A stretch of 9,555 nt of DNA from Deltaproteobacteria bacterium (GTDB lineage: Bacteria; Desulfobacterota; DAOWNY01): assembly GCA_030642325.1 (NCBI GenBank), contig DAOWNY010000058.1, positions 1 to 9,555 of the forward strand, read 5' to 3'. This document shows positions 1-6,316 of the stretch, in pieces. Both the position numbers and the translations under genes were made by a program. Below the pieces are notes generated by a model. It ran no database searches. It was given only the letters and a program-made list of their open reading frames with translations, and had not been told where the DNA came from. Each line of letters opens with the position of its first letter. Positions within the stretch are counted from its first letter, which is position 1.

Positions 1-59
1 ACGAGGTGGATTATCTGGTAAAATTTATTGAAAAATCCGAACGGGGTGTCTGCAGGTAG
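1..59 (+). CDS. lpxA: LpxA (UDP-GlcNAc O-acyltransferase), C-terminal end only
   Basis: This is the tail of a gene cut by the window edge. The frame beginning at base 3 reads EVDYLVKFIEKSERGVCR and then TAG at 57-59. An ending like FI..SERG(I/V)CR is characteristic of LpxA, the cytoplasmic acyltransferase that puts the first 3-hydroxyacyl chain on the UDP-amino sugar. The stop codon abuts the ATG of lpxI (TAGATG), which supports translational coupling and the lpx operon reading. Only 18 residues are visible, so the identification rests on this short motif plus context. Confidence 0.7.
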   Translation, partial: EVDYLVKFIEKSERGVCR

Positions 60-869
60 ATGAACAAGCTGGGTTTGATTGCCGGAGAGGGGAAATTCCC
101 CAAATTAGTTGCCAGAAATGCAAAGGAGAGTGGGCGTAAGGTAGTTGCCGTTGCCCTGCAGGGAATTACGACTCCGGACTTATCAAAATACGTGGACAAA
201 CTCTACTGGATATATATCGGTCAGCTGGGGAAATTGATTAAGATATTTGCGAAAGAGGGGATAACCGAGGCGGTGATGGCAGGTAAGACCCCTAAGACTT
301 TAATGTTTTCAAAAATTAAGCCTGACCTGCGGGCAGCTGCCTTCTTTTTTCGGCTAAAAAATCGGAAAGATGACTCGATTTTAAAAGGGGTAGCGGAAGA
401 ACTTGCGAGGGAAGGGATAATGTTGCAGGATTCCACCACCTACATATCATCAATGATGCCCAAAGAAGGTCTGCTTACAAAAAGATCACCGACAAAAAAT
501 GAGCTTAAAGACATTCAATTTGGTTGGGAAATGGCTAGAGAGATGGGTAGGTTGGACATTGGACAATGTGTGGTGGTAAAAGATCTGGCAGTATTGGCGA
601 TTGAAGCAATTGAGGGGACTGACGAGGCGATTAAAAGGGGCGGAAAACTGGGGGGGGAAGGCAGTGTGGCGGTTAAGATAAGTAAACCCAACCAGGATAT
701 GCGTTTCGATGTTCCCGCCGTGGGGATTCAGACAGTAAAATCATTGATTGAAGCAAAATCTTCGGTGTTGGCTGTTGAGGCGGAGAAAACCATCATGTTT
801 GATCAAGAGGAGATGGTAAAGCTTGCCGATGAAACGGGTATCTCGATAACACTAATGAAAAAAGCATAG
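60..869 (+). CDS. lpxI: LpxI, UDP-2,3-diacylglucosamine pyrophosphatase
   Basis: The 269-residue cytosolic enzyme hydrolyses UDP-2,3-diacylglucosamine to lipid X and UMP, the fourth lipid A step, in bacteria lacking LpxH. It is full length for the DUF1009/LpxI family. Visible family landmarks are the N-terminal GLIAGEGKFP (residues 5-14), GQLGK (54-58), a basic-acidic RKDDSIL stretch (102-108), GQCVVVK (168-174), AIEGTDEA (183-190) and the C-terminal KPNQDMRFDVPAVG (209-222). That last stretch is acidic-rich and is the likely metal/active-site region. The ATG starts directly after the lpxA stop with no gap, so it is probably coupled to lpxA translation. A 58-bp gap follows before the next gene. 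No hydrolase signature of LpxH (calcineurin-like) is present, which fits LpxI replacing it. Confidence 0.95.
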   Translation: MNKLGLIAGEGKFPKLVARNAKESGRKVVAVALQGITTPDLSKYVDKLYWIYIGQLGKLIKIFAKEGITEAVMAGKTPKTLMFSKIKPDLRAAAFFFRLKNRKDDSILKGVAEELAREGIMLQDSTTYISSMMPKEGLLTKRSPTKNELKDIQFGWEMAREMGRLDIGQCVVVKDLAVLAIEAIEGTDEAIKRGGKLGGEGSVAVKISKPNQDMRFDVPAVGIQTVKSLIEAKSSVLAVEAEKTIMFDQEEMVKLADETGISITLMKKA

Positions 870-927
870 CGGCGAGGCGAGGCAAGCCCCCACCAGGGCC
901 TTCATGGATAAGGGGTGGATATAATAT

Positions 928-1875
928 ATGAAAGTTGCAGTTGTGGGAGTAGGTAAATTCGGAAGTTTCCATGCCGAGAAATATTCGAAGTTGAACGATG
1001 TGGAACTGGTGGGGGTGGTAGACACAGATGAAGAGAGGGCTAAGGAAGTGGCAGGTAAGTTTAATACCCAATCCTTTCTTAACTACGAGGATCTCTATGA
1101 TAAGGTTGAGGCGGTAAGCATTGCAGTGCCCACTCGATTACACTATCAGGTTGCAAGAGACTTTCTCATGCAGGGGAAAGACGTTTTGCTGGAAAAGCCC
1201 ATAACTGCTGCAGTGGAAGAGGCGGAGAAACTGATTGAAGTTGCCGGGAAGAATGGAAGGATTCTTCAGGTAGGACACGTGGAAAGATTTAACACTGCAG
1301 CGGCGGTTTTGGGAGAATTTCTCAACCACCCTAGATTTATTGAATGCCATCGGCTCAGCAGTTTCAAGGGGAGGGGAACCGATGTAGACGTTATTTTAGA
1401 TTTGATGATCCACGACATAGACATGATTTTAAATTTTGTAAAAAGACCGGTGGAATTCATTAATGCAGCCGGCATTCCGGTTATTTCCACAAAGGTAGAT
1501 ATCGCCAATGCACGCATTCAATTTGAAGGTGGCTGCGTTGCCAATATTACGGTAAGTCGAATATCAGATAAAAACATGAGAAAAGTCAGAATTTTTCAAC
1601 CGAATGCCTATTTTTCCCTGGACTATGCCAATGGGGAGGTCACCTCCTACAAAAAAATTGATGTAAATGGGGAACCGAAAATCGTTGGTGAAAAAAAGAA
1701 AGTCACACAAAAGGATTCTCTTGCAGAAGAGATCGCTTCCTTCATAAATTCGGTTATTACCCGCAGGTCCCCAATGGTTTCGGGAAAAGAGGGGAGAGAC
1801 GCGTTATCTGTTGCCATAAAAATTCAGGAGCAGATTCATCAAAACGAGAAGGTTCTTGAAGAAACAGGTAAGTAA
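928..1875 (+). CDS. Gfo/Idh/MocA-family NAD(P)-dependent oxidoreductase within the lipid A operon
   Basis: The 315-residue protein has an N-terminal Rossmann fold with GVGKFG at 7-12 and a D32-containing end of beta-2 (VVDTDEE). It has the family EKP motif at 89-91, whose Lys is the conserved catalytic/cofactor residue, followed by GHVERFN (116-122). The C-terminal sugar-binding half carries DLMIHDID (158-165), where His162 sits in the expected catalytic position. The start is supported by AGGGGTGG at 911-918, nine bases upstream. It lies between lpxI and lpxB, 20 bases before the preferred lpxB start, so it is very likely co-transcribed with them. The substrate is unknown. The characterised relative in a lipid A context is GnnA, which oxidises UDP-GlcNAc at C3 for conversion by GnnB to the 3-amino sugar. 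No GnnB-like aminotransferase is in this window, so I do not assign gnnA. The family call is firm and the role is inferred from position. Confidence 0.9.
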   Translation: MKVAVVGVGKFGSFHAEKYSKLNDVELVGVVDTDEERAKEVAGKFNTQSFLNYEDLYDKVEAVSIAVPTRLHYQVARDFLMQGKDVLLEKPITAAVEEAEKLIEVAGKNGRILQVGHVERFNTAAAVLGEFLNHPRFIECHRLSSFKGRGTDVDVILDLMIHDIDMILNFVKRPVEFINAAGIPVISTKVDIANARIQFEGGCVANITVSRISDKNMRKVRIFQPNAYFSLDYANGEVTSYKKIDVNGEPKIVGEKKKVTQKDSLAEEIASFINSVITRRSPMVSGKEGRDALSVAIKIQEQIHQNEKVLEETGK

Positions 1876-1895
1876 ATTAAACTTTGAAGGTAGCA

Positions 1896-3053
1896 GTGGG
1901 CAGACGGTATAAAAAAATTTTGATAGTAGCGGGTGAGCCTTCGGGTGATCTTCACGGGTCAGAGGTGGCAAAGGCACTTTTGCGCCGGGATCCTGAGATT
2001 AATATTTATGGAGTGGGGGGAAACAAACTTAAGTCTGCCGGAGTAAGGATAATGTTCAATTCCGACGACCTCGCGGTGGTAGGAATTACCGAAGCATTGG
2101 AAAAATTCGGATTAATTCGTAACGTTTTTAAACGATTAAAGAGATCGCTAACGGAGGACCCCCCGGATTTAGTGATCTTAATTGATTACCCGGAATTCAA
2201 TTTGAGACTGGCAAGGGTTGCTCAAAAAAGGGGCATCCCTGTTCTTTACTATATAAGCCCCCAGGTTTGGGCCTGGCGTAAGGGAAGGGTGAAAAAAATT
2301 GCCAGGCGGGTGGATAGGCTGGTGGTTGTTTTCCCCTTTGAAGCCGCTTATTATCAAAAAGAAAATGTTGATGTAACATTTGTGGGACATCCCTTGGTGG
2401 AAGCAGTAAGACCAAAAATGACCAGGGAGGATGCCCGGCAAAAATTTGGACTGGATCCCTCCGGAAATACTATCGGTTTACTTCCCGGCAGCAGGAAGAG
2501 AGAGATCTTCTCCCTCTTACCGGCGATGCTGGCGGCGGCGGAGATTATATCATCCCATTTCCCCCATCTTCAGTTTATCCTTCCCCTTGCCCCGACTTGT
2601 AAGCAGGATGACATCTTAGGCATTGTCAGGCAGTATAACATTGAAATAAAAATCATCAACGACTATTATTACGAAGTAATAGATGTTTCTGATTTTATCA
2701 TTGTTGCTTCGGGAACCGCAACCCTGGAGACCGCCCTTCTTTGCACCCCCATGTTGATTGTTTACAAAACATCTTTTCTTACCTATATTATTGGAAAAAT
2801 GCTGATTAAAGTTAAAAATATTGGTCTGGTAAATATTGTGGCGGGAAAGAAGATAGTTCCGGAATTGATTCAAGGCCGAGTCACTCCCGAGGAAATTTCT
2901 CGTGAGGTCATTAAACACATTAACGATGATCATTTAATTTCAGGTATGAAAAAAGAACTTGAAGGAGTTCGAGAAAGGTTGGAGGGGAGTGGAGTAGCGG
3001 AGAAAGTGGCGATAATCGCCCATAAGATGATGGACAAACAGGGAAATAAATGA
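1896..3053 (+). CDS. lpxB: LpxB, lipid-A-disaccharide synthase
   Basis: This is a glycosyltransferase (GT19) that condenses lipid X with UDP-2,3-diacylglucosamine to the beta-1,6 disaccharide at the inner face of the cytoplasmic membrane. Landmarks, numbered from GTG 1896, are ILIVAGEPSGDLHG near the N-terminus, YYISPQVWAWRKGR (about 119-132), VGHPL (about 164), LLPGSRKREI (about 197-206) and SGTATLETAL (about 272-281). The length of about 385 residues is normal. Start choice: the frame can also begin at TTG 1884, but that codon has no ribosome binding site. GTG 1896 has GAAGG at 1886-1890 five bases upstream and leaves only MGRRYK before the conserved core, so I prefer it. The stop TGA overlaps the msbA start (ATGATG), indicating coupling. 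Confidence 0.95.
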   Translation: MGRRYKKILIVAGEPSGDLHGSEVAKALLRRDPEINIYGVGGNKLKSAGVRIMFNSDDLAVVGITEALEKFGLIRNVFKRLKRSLTEDPPDLVILIDYPEFNLRLARVAQKRGIPVLYYISPQVWAWRKGRVKKIARRVDRLVVVFPFEAAYYQKENVDVTFVGHPLVEAVRPKMTREDARQKFGLDPSGNTIGLLPGSRKREIFSLLPAMLAAAEIISSHFPHLQFILPLAPTCKQDDILGIVRQYNIEIKIINDYYYEVIDVSDFIIVASGTATLETALLCTPMLIVYKTSFLTYIIGKMLIKVKNIGLVNIVAGKKIVPELIQGRVTPEEISREVIKHINDDHLISGMKKELEGVRERLEGSGVAEKVAIIAHKMMDKQGNK

Positions 3054-4828
3054 TGGGTATCTACGGGCGCTTACTTCAATTTGTGAAGCCATACGGATTA
3101 AAATTGTCGGGGGCAATGTTTTGCATGGTAATAGTGGCCGTGATGACCGCTGCTGTCGCTTTTTTGGTTAAGCCGGTAATGGATGACATCTTCATTAACA
3201 AAGACATATTGAAGCTTAAATTGGTTCCTCTGGTACTGATAGGGGTTTATATAATTAAGGGAGTGGCGGATTACGGTCGAAGCTATATTATGTCCTACGT
3301 AGGACAGCGAATAATTAATGACCTCAGGAACAAGCTTTACCGCCACATTCAATCTCTTTCCCTCTCCTTTTTTACTAAAACCCCCACGGGGGTTATTATT
3401 TCTCGAATTACCAATGATGTGAATTCGGTTCAGGGAGCGGTGACCAATGCAATTACCGGCATTTTAAAAGATTTTTTTACCATTATAGGTTTAGTGGGGG
3501 TAGTCTTTTACAGGGACTGGCGATCCGCTTGTATCGCTTTTCTATTCTTTCCTTTGCTATCTTTTCCCATCATGAAATTCGGCAAAAAACTTAGAAAATT
3601 CAGCACCAAGAGCATGAAAAGCATAGGTAATTTAACTACTCTTCTCCATGAATCAATTACCGGCATCAGGATAGTAAAGGCATTCGGGATGGAGGAGTAT
3701 GAAAGCAACCGATTTTTCACTGAGAATTGGCGATTGTTTAAGGTGCTCATGAAAAGATTTAAAATAAGGGCCCTCTCCTCACCGGTTATGGAAACCATGG
3801 GAGGTATCGGAGGGGCAATAGTAATTTGGTACGGGGGTTATCGGGTAATCACAGGTCATTCCACCCCAGGTAGCTTCTTCTCTTTTATGGCCGCTTTATT
3901 TATGCTCTATGAGCCGGTTAAGCGCTTAAATGGAGTAAATTTGGCGGTTCAGGAGGGAATTGCCGCAGCGGTTCGAATCTTCTCCATACTGGATGTTGTT
4001 CCGGAAATCAGGGATAAAGCACAAGCAAGCGCTATCCCCCCGGTTTCCCGAGAGATTGAGTTTAAAAACATTTCTTTTAAATATGAGAATGAACTGGTTT
4101 TAAGGAACATAAACTTGAAGGTGAAGTCGGGTGAGGTTCTGGCAATCGTTGGCCCCAGCGGGGGAGGAAAGAGCACCATGGTGGACCTCCTTCTTAGATT
4201 TTACGATGTAACGGGGGGGAAGATAACTATAGACGGGCAGGACATAAGGGATGTAACCATTAAGTCTCTTAGAGCCCAGATCAGTATGGTCACCCAGCAG
4301 ACGATTCTGTTTGATGATACGGTGAAAAATAATATTGCCTACGGGGATACCGATAAATCGGAGGAGGAGATAATAAAGGCTGCCAAAACCGCCAATGCCC
4401 ACGATTTTATCCAAATGGCTACCGGGGGATATGATGCTGTGATCGGTGAACAGGGAATCAAGCTATCAGGTGGAGAAAGACAGCGAATCTCCATTGCCCG
4501 TGCTATCCTCAAGAATTCTCCCATTTTGGTACTGGACGAAGCTACCTCTTCTCTGGACACTGAATCGGAGAGAGAAGTACAAAAAGGATTGCAGAATCTG
4601 ATCAGGGGAAGGACCACCTTCATTATTGCCCATCGACTTTCCACCATTAAAAATGCTGATCGAATAGTAGTGGTCTCCCGGGGAGAAATAATCGAGGAGG
4701 GCAGGCATGAAGACCTTTTAAAACCGGGGACATATTACTACAAATTATATCAGGCGCAATTCAGGGATGATAACGATGACATCCCGGATAAAACAGGGAT
4801 CTCCCGGCAACCTGTTGATAGCAGGTAA
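3050..4828 (+). CDS. msbA: MsbA-type lipid A export ABC transporter (permease-ATPase half-transporter)
   Basis: The 592-residue inner-membrane homodimer flips core-lipid A to the periplasmic leaflet. An N-terminal six-helix exporter domain spans about residues 15-310, with hydrophobic runs at about 20-42, 58-72, 137-155, 158-175, 250-265 and 275-290. The nucleotide-binding domain follows: Walker A GPSGGGKST (368-376), Q-loop VTQQTILFDD (414-423), signature LSGGERQ (472-478), Walker B ILVLDE (492-497), D-loop SLD (501-503) and H-loop His528. The start overlaps the lpxB stop by four bases, and AGGGA at 3039-3043 gives a usable binding site for either ATG 3050 or ATG 3053. The lpx context favours MsbA over a generic drug exporter. 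The C-terminal tail after residue 570 (acidic, then KTGISRQPVDSR) is not conserved. No waaA or lpxK follows, so the operon appears to end here. Confidence 0.93.
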   Translation: MMGIYGRLLQFVKPYGLKLSGAMFCMVIVAVMTAAVAFLVKPVMDDIFINKDILKLKLVPLVLIGVYIIKGVADYGRSYIMSYVGQRIINDLRNKLYRHIQSLSLSFFTKTPTGVIISRITNDVNSVQGAVTNAITGILKDFFTIIGLVGVVFYRDWRSACIAFLFFPLLSFPIMKFGKKLRKFSTKSMKSIGNLTTLLHESITGIRIVKAFGMEEYESNRFFTENWRLFKVLMKRFKIRALSSPVMETMGGIGGAIVIWYGGYRVITGHSTPGSFFSFMAALFMLYEPVKRLNGVNLAVQEGIAAAVRIFSILDVVPEIRDKAQASAIPPVSREIEFKNISFKYENELVLRNINLKVKSGEVLAIVGPSGGGKSTMVDLLLRFYDVTGGKITIDGQDIRDVTIKSLRAQISMVTQQTILFDDTVKNNIAYGDTDKSEEEIIKAAKTANAHDFIQMATGGYDAVIGEQGIKLSGGERQRISIARAILKNSPILVLDEATSSLDTESEREVQKGLQNLIRGRTTFIIAHRLSTIKNADRIVVVSRGEIIEEGRHEDLLKPGTYYYKLYQAQFRDDNDDIPDKTGISRQPVDSR

Positions 4829-5023
4829 GGCGGCATGGGCATAAAATTGACTCCCGGATTTTCCTCAAAAATAAAGCTTTTGTCAGGCAGGATCAGCTTG
4901 TAAAAAATTGTGCTGCCATACTGCAACCATCCTTCCCGTGAAGTTTGCCCTCGACTCCGGGCAGGGAGCGGAATCCATATACCTGGTGTCTGTGATTTCG
5001 ACATCCTGCAATGGCCACAAATA

Positions 5024-5071
5024 AACGCGGGAATTCAGGTTTAATTCCCCTTTTTATTGAGCTGATACATA
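5024..5071 (+). repeat. Dispersed short repeat, copy A
   Basis: The core CCCCTTTTTATTGAGC (5047-5062), followed by TGATACAT, matches the minus strand at 8826-8802 with about 22 of 25 bases identical. The preceding ACGCGGGAAT (5025-5034) matches ACGCTGGAAT in the other copy, with a few bases of length difference between the blocks. The two copies lie in opposite orientation about 3.75 kb apart. The REP-like GC-rich edge suggests a small dispersed intergenic repeat family. This is inferred from only two copies. Confidence 0.5.
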
Positions 5072-5122
5072 ATTTTAAACGTGAATAATGATGGTTAATC
5101 AGAGCCTTTTTTAAGAGGGCGG

Positions 5123-5147
5123 CATGAACAAATTTTGTTTGTCCATG
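5123..5147. repeat. Imperfect 10-bp stem hairpin
   Basis: CATGAACAAA (5123-5132), a five-base loop, and TTTGTCCATG (5138-5147) pair with one mismatch. No T-run follows on either strand, so it is not a standard terminator. Function unknown. Confidence 0.35.
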
Positions 5148-5192
5148 ATGAAATTTATCCCCGGTTCCTGCCCCGTAAACGGTTATGATAGA

Positions 5193-5207
5193 CTTAAAGG
5201 CTGAAGG
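5193..5207 (+). repeat. 15-base direct repeat, copy 1
   Basis: CTTAAAGGCTGAAGG matches CTTAAGGGCTGAAGG at 7640-7654 (14 of 15), in the same orientation. Both lie in gene-free sequence. The second copy abuts the broken four-helix-bundle frame. Confidence 0.4.
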
Positions 5208-5349
5208 CAAAAAAAACAGCGGAATAGCCATTTATATCTTTTTGAGTGGAAAATATATGATTATCTATTGGAAGTAGCTGACTTTTTCTTCAATCCCCAG
5301 GCCTCTACCTAAACATCTGGGCAGTTACCAAATATAAAACCTTTGTCTG

Positions 5350-5397
5350 TTGATGGGAGGAATACATTCCTCATTAATTTTAATCCGTTAAAAGGAG
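5350..5397 (+). promoter_or_regulatory. Putative promoter/operator and ribosome binding site for the LysM gene
   Basis: A perfect palindrome, GAGGAAT-AC-ATTCCTC (5357-5372), sits just after a -35-like TTGATG (5350-5355) and just before a weak -10-like ATTAAT (5373-5378). If those boxes are right, the palindrome fills the promoter spacer, a place used by MerR-type and other regulators. AGGAG at 5393-5397 is a good ribosome binding site six bases before ATG 5404. The palindrome and ribosome binding site are seen directly. The promoter boxes are a guess. Confidence 0.4.
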
Positions 5398-5403
5398 AGA
5401 AAG

Positions 5404-5994
5404 ATGAATCAGTGTCATGCGAAAGATGATCAGACTCGACGTTACGGAGCACCCCTTTGTTTGAAACCTTTAAGTAAGACTCTTAAGTTGGCGGTTTCGG
5501 GTATTATGCTTTTAAGTGTAGTAATCATTCCATTTTTAGGTTGTGGCAATAACTCCTCCACCCAGTATGGGGGAGCTGTTATGGAGAGACTCGATCAGAT
5601 GGAAGAAAGATTGATACGTCTTGAAGGGATGGAGGAAAAAATTGTCCTTCTCCAGGAACGGGGGGAAGGACTTCAAGCTGACAAATTACCAGGTAGTTCA
5701 GATGCAATTTTTGAGCAACGATTGAATGAATTGGCCAAAAAATTTGAGAATTTGCAAAAAAAGGTTGAACTGGCTGCCGCCGGGGTTGAGGCATCTAACT
5801 TAAGCAAAAGAGAGGTGAGTTCTTCGACCAATGGGCGCTATCATTTGGTGCAGCCAGGCCAGACTCTTTACCGGATTTCCCGGAAATACGGCATATCGGT
5901 AGAGGAACTTTGTCGGCTGAATAATATAAATACAAACCATTTAATTCATCCCGGTCAGAAGCTTTTGGTGTGTTCTCCGGTTGTCCGGCCATGA
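5404..5994 (+). CDS. Probable lipoprotein with coiled coil and C-terminal LysM domain
   Basis: The 196-residue protein has a long basic N-region (1-28), a hydrophobic segment (about 29-45), and FLGC ending at Cys47, which looks like a lipobox with Phe rather than Leu at -3. Gly48 at +2 would not retain it in the inner membrane, so an outer-membrane lipoprotein is plausible. Residues about 58-125 are charged heptad-like repeats (ERLDQMEERLIRLEGMEEK and similar), predicted coiled coil. Residues about 145-189 form one LysM domain: YHLVQPGQTLYRISRKYGISVEELCRLNNI, then LIHPGQKLLV. LysM binds peptidoglycan glycan, so the protein may tether the outer membrane to the wall or anchor a partner. It is a single gene, separated by gaps on both sides. 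The start is supported by AGGAG at 5393-5397. There is no catalytic domain (no M23 peptidase or amidase), so a structural or adaptor role is inferred. Confidence 0.85.
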   Translation: MNQCHAKDDQTRRYGAPLCLKPLSKTLKLAVSGIMLLSVVIIPFLGCGNNSSTQYGGAVMERLDQMEERLIRLEGMEEKIVLLQERGEGLQADKLPGSSDAIFEQRLNELAKKFENLQKKVELAAAGVEASNLSKREVSSSTNGRYHLVQPGQTLYRISRKYGISVEELCRLNNINTNHLIHPGQKLLVCSPVVRP

Positions 5995-6316
5995 TAAAAA
6001 GTGCGACCTGTGCGGCTAGGCGTTAACTATTAGGTGTTAGCTTTTGCATGAAACCGTTCAACATCCGCTTGATTTCGTTACATTTGCCGATCTAAATCCA
6101 ACCTAAGTTGAGCGATCAGCTGTCGGCACACAAACGTTTAGCTTTGAAAAACCGAGATATTACGACAGCTTGAAAAACATCAAATGGGTGAAAATTTGTA
6201 ATAGCAAAACATCCTGTGATCATTTTGGTTAATAGCGAACTGCTAAAGGCTAGCCGCACAGCTTGAAAATGTGTGGCAGATATTACCTGATATAGTTTAA
6301 TATTTCAGGGGGAGAA
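5995..6316 (+). other. 322-bp gap holding an inverted-repeat-bounded segment; glgC leader
   Basis: No gene is supported here. The stretch is dominated by the 254-bp segment described separately (6008-6261). A 12-base direct repeat, ACAGCTTGAAAA, occurs at 6165-6176 and 6258-6269, the second across the right edge of that segment. A start-less 41-codon open stretch (6107-6229) is not recognised. Before glgC there is a -10-like TATAGT (6291-6296) without a well-placed -35, and a purine-rich AGGGGGAG (6307-6314) as ribosome binding site. Confidence 0.5.
6008..6261. mobile_element. MITE-like segment with inverted terminal repeats
   Basis: CTGTGCGGCTAG at 6008-6019 is repeated exactly in inverted form as CTAGCCGCACAG at 6250-6261. 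Extending inward, 17 of the first 20 bases match. A 12-bp exact inverted match at this spacing is unlikely by chance in 300 bases. The 254-bp interior has no credible gene, which fits a non-autonomous element (MITE or solo remnant). No clear target-site duplication is seen at the edges, so insertion is not proven. A long-range RNA pairing in the glgC leader is the alternative. Confidence 0.45.

Larger units (their letters stand above)
4829..5403 (+). other. 575-bp gap without a supported gene
   Basis: Frames on both strands were read. Minus-strand frames of 84 and 112 codons exist, but the second has no ribosome binding site and neither resembles a known family. They overlap each other and one runs into the end of msbA. 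The stretch holds a copy of a short dispersed repeat (5024-5071), an imperfect hairpin (5123-5147), a 15-base sequence shared with 7640-7654, and a palindrome before the next gene (5357-5372). No clear intrinsic terminator for the lipid A operon is visible. The region could be a fully eroded gene, but I cannot name one. Confidence 0.5.

Noticed and set aside
884..902. AAGCCCC ... GGGCCTT imperfect stem between lpxI and the oxidoreductase gene
   Set aside because: Short, with a mismatch and no T-run; unlikely to terminate inside an operon. Noted only as a GC-rich patch.
1884..1895. TTG start for lpxB
   Set aside because: No ribosome binding site upstream, whereas GTG 1896 has GAAGG five bases before it and gives a normal LpxB N-terminus.
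4810..4826. ACCTG ... CAGGT stem at the end of msbA
   Set aside because: Five base pairs without a T-run; not a convincing terminator.
4750..5004. 84-codon minus-strand open frame after msbA
   Set aside because: It overlaps the 3' end of msbA on the opposite strand and has no family resemblance or ribosome binding site that I can see.
5124..5204. 26-codon plus frame with GAGGG upstream (MNKFCLSMMKFIPG...)
   Set aside because: It starts inside an imperfect hairpin, the ribosome binding site spacing is short, and there is no context for a peptide gene.
4893..5231. 112-codon minus-strand open frame
   Set aside because: No ribosome binding site, no recognisable motif, and it overlaps another minus frame in a different register across the same bases.
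6056..6114. Integron attC-like pair GTTCAAC ... GTTGAGC
   Set aside because: The outer boxes fit the RYYYAAC/GTTRRRY pattern, but the inner paired boxes expected of an attC hairpin are absent, and there is no integrase or cassette structure nearby.
6107..6232. Start-less open stretch inside the inverted-repeat segment (ERSAVGTQTFSFEKPRYYDS...)
   Set aside because: No start codon or ribosome binding site, about 41 codons, not recognised; it may be chance.
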